Shown piece by piece: positions 62,009-64,000 of a DNA stretch of 64,000 bases. The DNA is from Nitriliruptoraceae bacterium (GTDB lineage Bacteria > Actinomycetota > Nitriliruptoria > Nitriliruptorales > Nitriliruptoraceae). The DNA lies in contig PWWI01000232.1 in the NCBI GenBank assembly GCA_003561535.1, positions 1 through 64,000 on the forward strand, given 5' to 3'. The notes under the pieces are model-generated. The model searched no databases. It was not told the DNA's origin and worked only from the letters and a program-made list of their open reading frames with translations. Both the position numbers and the translations under genes were made by a program. How positions within the stretch are numbered: position 1 is the stretch's first letter; the number at the start of each line of letters is the position of its first letter.

Positions 62009-63562
62009 ATGCCGGTGTGGTTGTCCGAGCTGCTCGGCGAGCCCGAGCTGGGTGCTCAGATCGTCGCGGGACGGGCGGGGGTGGACCGACGCGGCCCCAT
62101 CCGCTGGGCGCACATCTCGGAGCTGGCCGACCCGAGTCCATGGCTCGAGGGCGGCGAGCTGCTGCTGACCACCTGCCTGAGCCTGCGGCACGACCCTGCC
62201 ACGCAGGTTCGCTTCGTCGACCGGCTCACCGAGCACGGTGCGGTCGCCATCGGCGTCTCCCTGGGGGTGAGCGTCGATGCGGTCCCGACCGCGATGCTCA
62301 CTCGGTGTGACGAGCGCGAGCTACCGCTGTTCACCGTGCCGTACGAGGTGCCGTTCATCGCCATCAGCCGCCAGGTGGCCCACCACGTGTTCGCGGAGCG
62401 CTACGCCAACCTCAGTCGGACCATCGACCTGCACCGCAAGGTCCTCGCCTCGGTCGTGGCCGGCGCCGGGATCGCCGAGGTCCTGAGCACGGTGGCCCGG
62501 TCGATGCCAGGGGGGGCACTGCTCGCGCAGGACTTCAGCGGCACCGAACTCGTCCGGCTGGACCCGAGCGGCACCGCGGTCGACCTGACGGTCGACGTGC
62601 TCGCACCGGAACCGGTGCCGCTGCGGCCGGGAGGTCCCGTCCGCGCCCGAAGCGAGCTGCGGGGTCGGTCGGTCCTGCGGGCACCGGTCCTGCTGGGCGA
62701 GCACCTCGAGGCCTACGTCGTCGCGGTGAGCAGCGAGCCGCTGGTCGATCACGAGGAACTGCTGTTCGAGCAGGCCGTGGCGGGGGTGAGCCTGGAACTC
62801 GCGCGCCACCGGTCGGTGCGAGATGCCCGGCGTAGCCGGATCGACGAACTGCTCGAGGAGATCATCAGCGGACGGTCCACCACCCGGCGGATCAGGCAGG
62901 TACTGGAGCGGATGGCGGCACCGCTGCCCCAGCCGTACCAGGCACTGGCGCTGGCGCCACCGACGCGACCGAGCGTCGCCGTGGCGAGCGTGTGCGCGCT
63001 GGTCGAGGACGTGCTGCTCACCCACGGTGCGCCCCTCGTCGGCCACCTCGACGACACGGTGTACGCCTGCGCCCCGGCTGACACCGAGGTCGCCGAACAG
63101 GTGCTGGCGGCGACGCAGCGACGCGGGTGGCGGGGGGTGACGATCGGCCGCAGCCGGACCAAGCAGGGGATGGACGACCTCACGACCGCGCTGCGCGAGG
63201 CCGGGGCCGCCCTACTGGCAGGGGCGGAGGAGCAGGTGCACGACATCACGGGACTCGGGGTGGCCGGCCTGCTGGCAGGACTCCGCGACACCGGAGGGGC
63301 AGACGACTTCGTGGAGGAGCTGCTCGGCCCGGTCCTCGCGCAAGACCACGTGGCCGCGGGCCAGCTGGTGCACACCCTCCGCGCCTACCTCGCGCACGGG
63401 TGCCGGCCTGGCCCCGCGGCGCAGGAGCTCGGTGTGCACCGCCACACCCTGACGTACCGTCTGGACCGCATCCGCGACCTGACGGACCGCGATCCCCGCT
63501 CCGGCGACCACCTGATCGCCTACGGCCTCGCGCTGGAGATCCTGGAGAATCGACACCCATGA
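62009..63562 (+). CDS. PucR-family transcriptional regulator
   Basis: Protein of 517 residues. The PucR N-terminal domain (MPVWLSELLGEPELGAQIVA, then RWAHISELADPSPWLEGGEL) leads to a middle region and the C-terminal helix-turn-helix (LRAYLAHGCRPGPAAQELGV ... HRHTLTYRLDRIRDL). GGGAGG lies 7 nt before the ATG. The following FAD gene overlaps the stop (ATGA). Its position between the catabolic set and the FAD gene suggests control of polyamine use. Confidence 0.92.
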   Translation: MPVWLSELLGEPELGAQIVAGRAGVDRRGPIRWAHISELADPSPWLEGGELLLTTCLSLRHDPATQVRFVDRLTEHGAVAIGVSLGVSVDAVPTAMLTRCDERELPLFTVPYEVPFIAISRQVAHHVFAERYANLSRTIDLHRKVLASVVAGAGIAEVLSTVARSMPGGALLAQDFSGTELVRLDPSGTAVDLTVDVLAPEPVPLRPGGPVRARSELRGRSVLRAPVLLGEHLEAYVVAVSSEPLVDHEELLFEQAVAGVSLELARHRSVRDARRSRIDELLEEIISGRSTTRRIRQVLERMAAPLPQPYQALALAPPTRPSVAVASVCALVEDVLLTHGAPLVGHLDDTVYACAPADTEVAEQVLAATQRRGWRGVTIGRSRTKQGMDDLTTALREAGAALLAGAEEQVHDITGLGVAGLLAGLRDTGGADDFVEELLGPVLAQDHVAAGQLVHTLRAYLAHGCRPGPAAQELGVHRHTLTYRLDRIRDLTDRDPRSGDHLIAYGLALEILENRHP

Positions 63563-64000
63563 CGGTCAGCTACTGGCTGAAGGACGCGGAGGACGGGCTC
63601 AGTCCTCGGGAACCCCTGGACGGTTCCACCACCGTGGACGTCGCCGTGGTCGGTGCGGGGTTCAGCGGACTGTGGACCGCGCGGGAGATCCTGCGACGCG
63701 ACCCGGGCCGCTCGGTGGCGGTCGTCGAAGCCGAGGTCGCCGGCTTCGGCGCATCCGGCCGCAACGGGGCCTGGGCGACCGCCACGCTCGGCACCAGCGC
63801 AGCCGAGCTCGCCCGTCGCTACTCCCCCGCCACCGCGCGGGCCACCATCCAGGCGATGCGGGCCACGATCGACGAGCTCATCAGCGCCTGCGAGCAGGAC
63901 GGCATCGATGCTGGCCTGCAGCGCACGTCCGTCCTGCGCATCGCCCGGGGCAGGCAGGAGGAGCCCGGCCCCGCTCGGGCGCTGGCCAGCTACCGCGACC
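63559..64000 (+). CDS. FAD-dependent oxidoreductase (DAO family), partial
   Basis: The first 147 residues only; the gene runs past the window end. It has the Rossmann motif VAVVGAGFSGLWTAREIL and the GASGRNGAWATA segment seen in the other FAD amine oxidoreductase at 56256, with which it is clearly related. The start overlaps the PucR stop. It is probably another amine or amino-acid oxidase. Confidence 0.85.
   Translation, partial: MTVSYWLKDAEDGLSPREPLDGSTTVDVAVVGAGFSGLWTAREILRRDPGRSVAVVEAEVAGFGASGRNGAWATATLGTSAAELARRYSPATARATIQAMRATIDELISACEQDGIDAGLQRTSVLRIARGRQEEPGPARALASYRD

Noticed and set aside
1-64000. tRNA, rRNA, CRISPR arrays, integrases and IS elements
   Set aside because: None recognised by eye on either strand; a covariance-model search would be needed to exclude small RNAs fully.

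Overview
The window is about 70% G+C throughout. Nearly all of it is coding, with heavy use of GTG starts and of ATGA or GTGA stop/start overlaps, and the gene families are typical of Actinomycetota (DUF2252, DUF4242, PucR regulators, stand-alone LigD domains, MalT-like LuxR regulators, erythromycin-esterase-like proteins). A deep-branching actinobacterial lineage such as Nitriliruptoria is plausible, but that is inference. No rRNA, tRNA, CRISPR array, integrase or insertion sequence was recognised.

Region 1 (1-3783, minus strand): a possible 31-residue membrane peptide coupled to an FAD monooxygenase-like protein, then a STAND-type ATP-binding protein.

Region 2 (3790-17396, minus strand): a beta-glucan (probably beta-1,3-glucan) utilisation locus. 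A LacI/CebR-type regulator is followed by a sugar ABC transporter (binding lipoprotein and two permeases, no ATPase), a lipoprotein GH3 beta-glucosidase, an 1117-residue phosphorylase-like glycosidase, a secreted GH16 glucanase and a cytoplasmic GH3. Tandem GGGAGCGCTCCC-type palindromes lie in front of both the regulator and the binding protein. The implied route is cleavage outside the cell, import of oligosaccharides, and phosphorolysis or hydrolysis inside.

Region 3 (17786-34244): mixed single genes and small operons. They include a frameshifted glycosyltransferase, a split LigD pair (phosphoesterase and polymerase as separate proteins), a phosphoribosyltransferase / hydrolase / erythromycin-esterase operon whose first gene is frameshifted, DUF2252, a GNAT plus MalT-like regulator pair, an amidase, a membrane protein, an O-methyltransferase plus hydrolase pair, and another GNAT. 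A roughly 125-150 bp non-coding repeat occurs twice (17530-17681 and 23563-23689).

Region 4 (34288-42660): a LuxR/NB-ARC regulator downstream of a DUF4242 protein, a membrane-domain/lipase fusion, a striking fusion of an apparently circularly permuted OpuAC binding domain with a peptidoglycan-binding domain and a polysaccharide deacetylase, a truncated MalT-like ATPase, and a small conserved protein.

Region 5 (42967-64000): polyamine catabolism. A PucR regulator is divergent from an MmsA-type dehydrogenase and a class III aminotransferase (a likely beta-alanine branch). A convergent set on the minus strand runs 4-aminobutanal dehydrogenase, putrescine-type aminotransferase, alanine dehydrogenase, FAD amine oxidase, PotABCD transporter, agmatinase, aldehyde dehydrogenase and YtcJ-like amidohydrolase. 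A second PucR, divergent from that set, heads a further FAD oxidoreductase that is cut by the window end. Together they could take agmatine or putrescine to GABA while recycling alanine to pyruvate.
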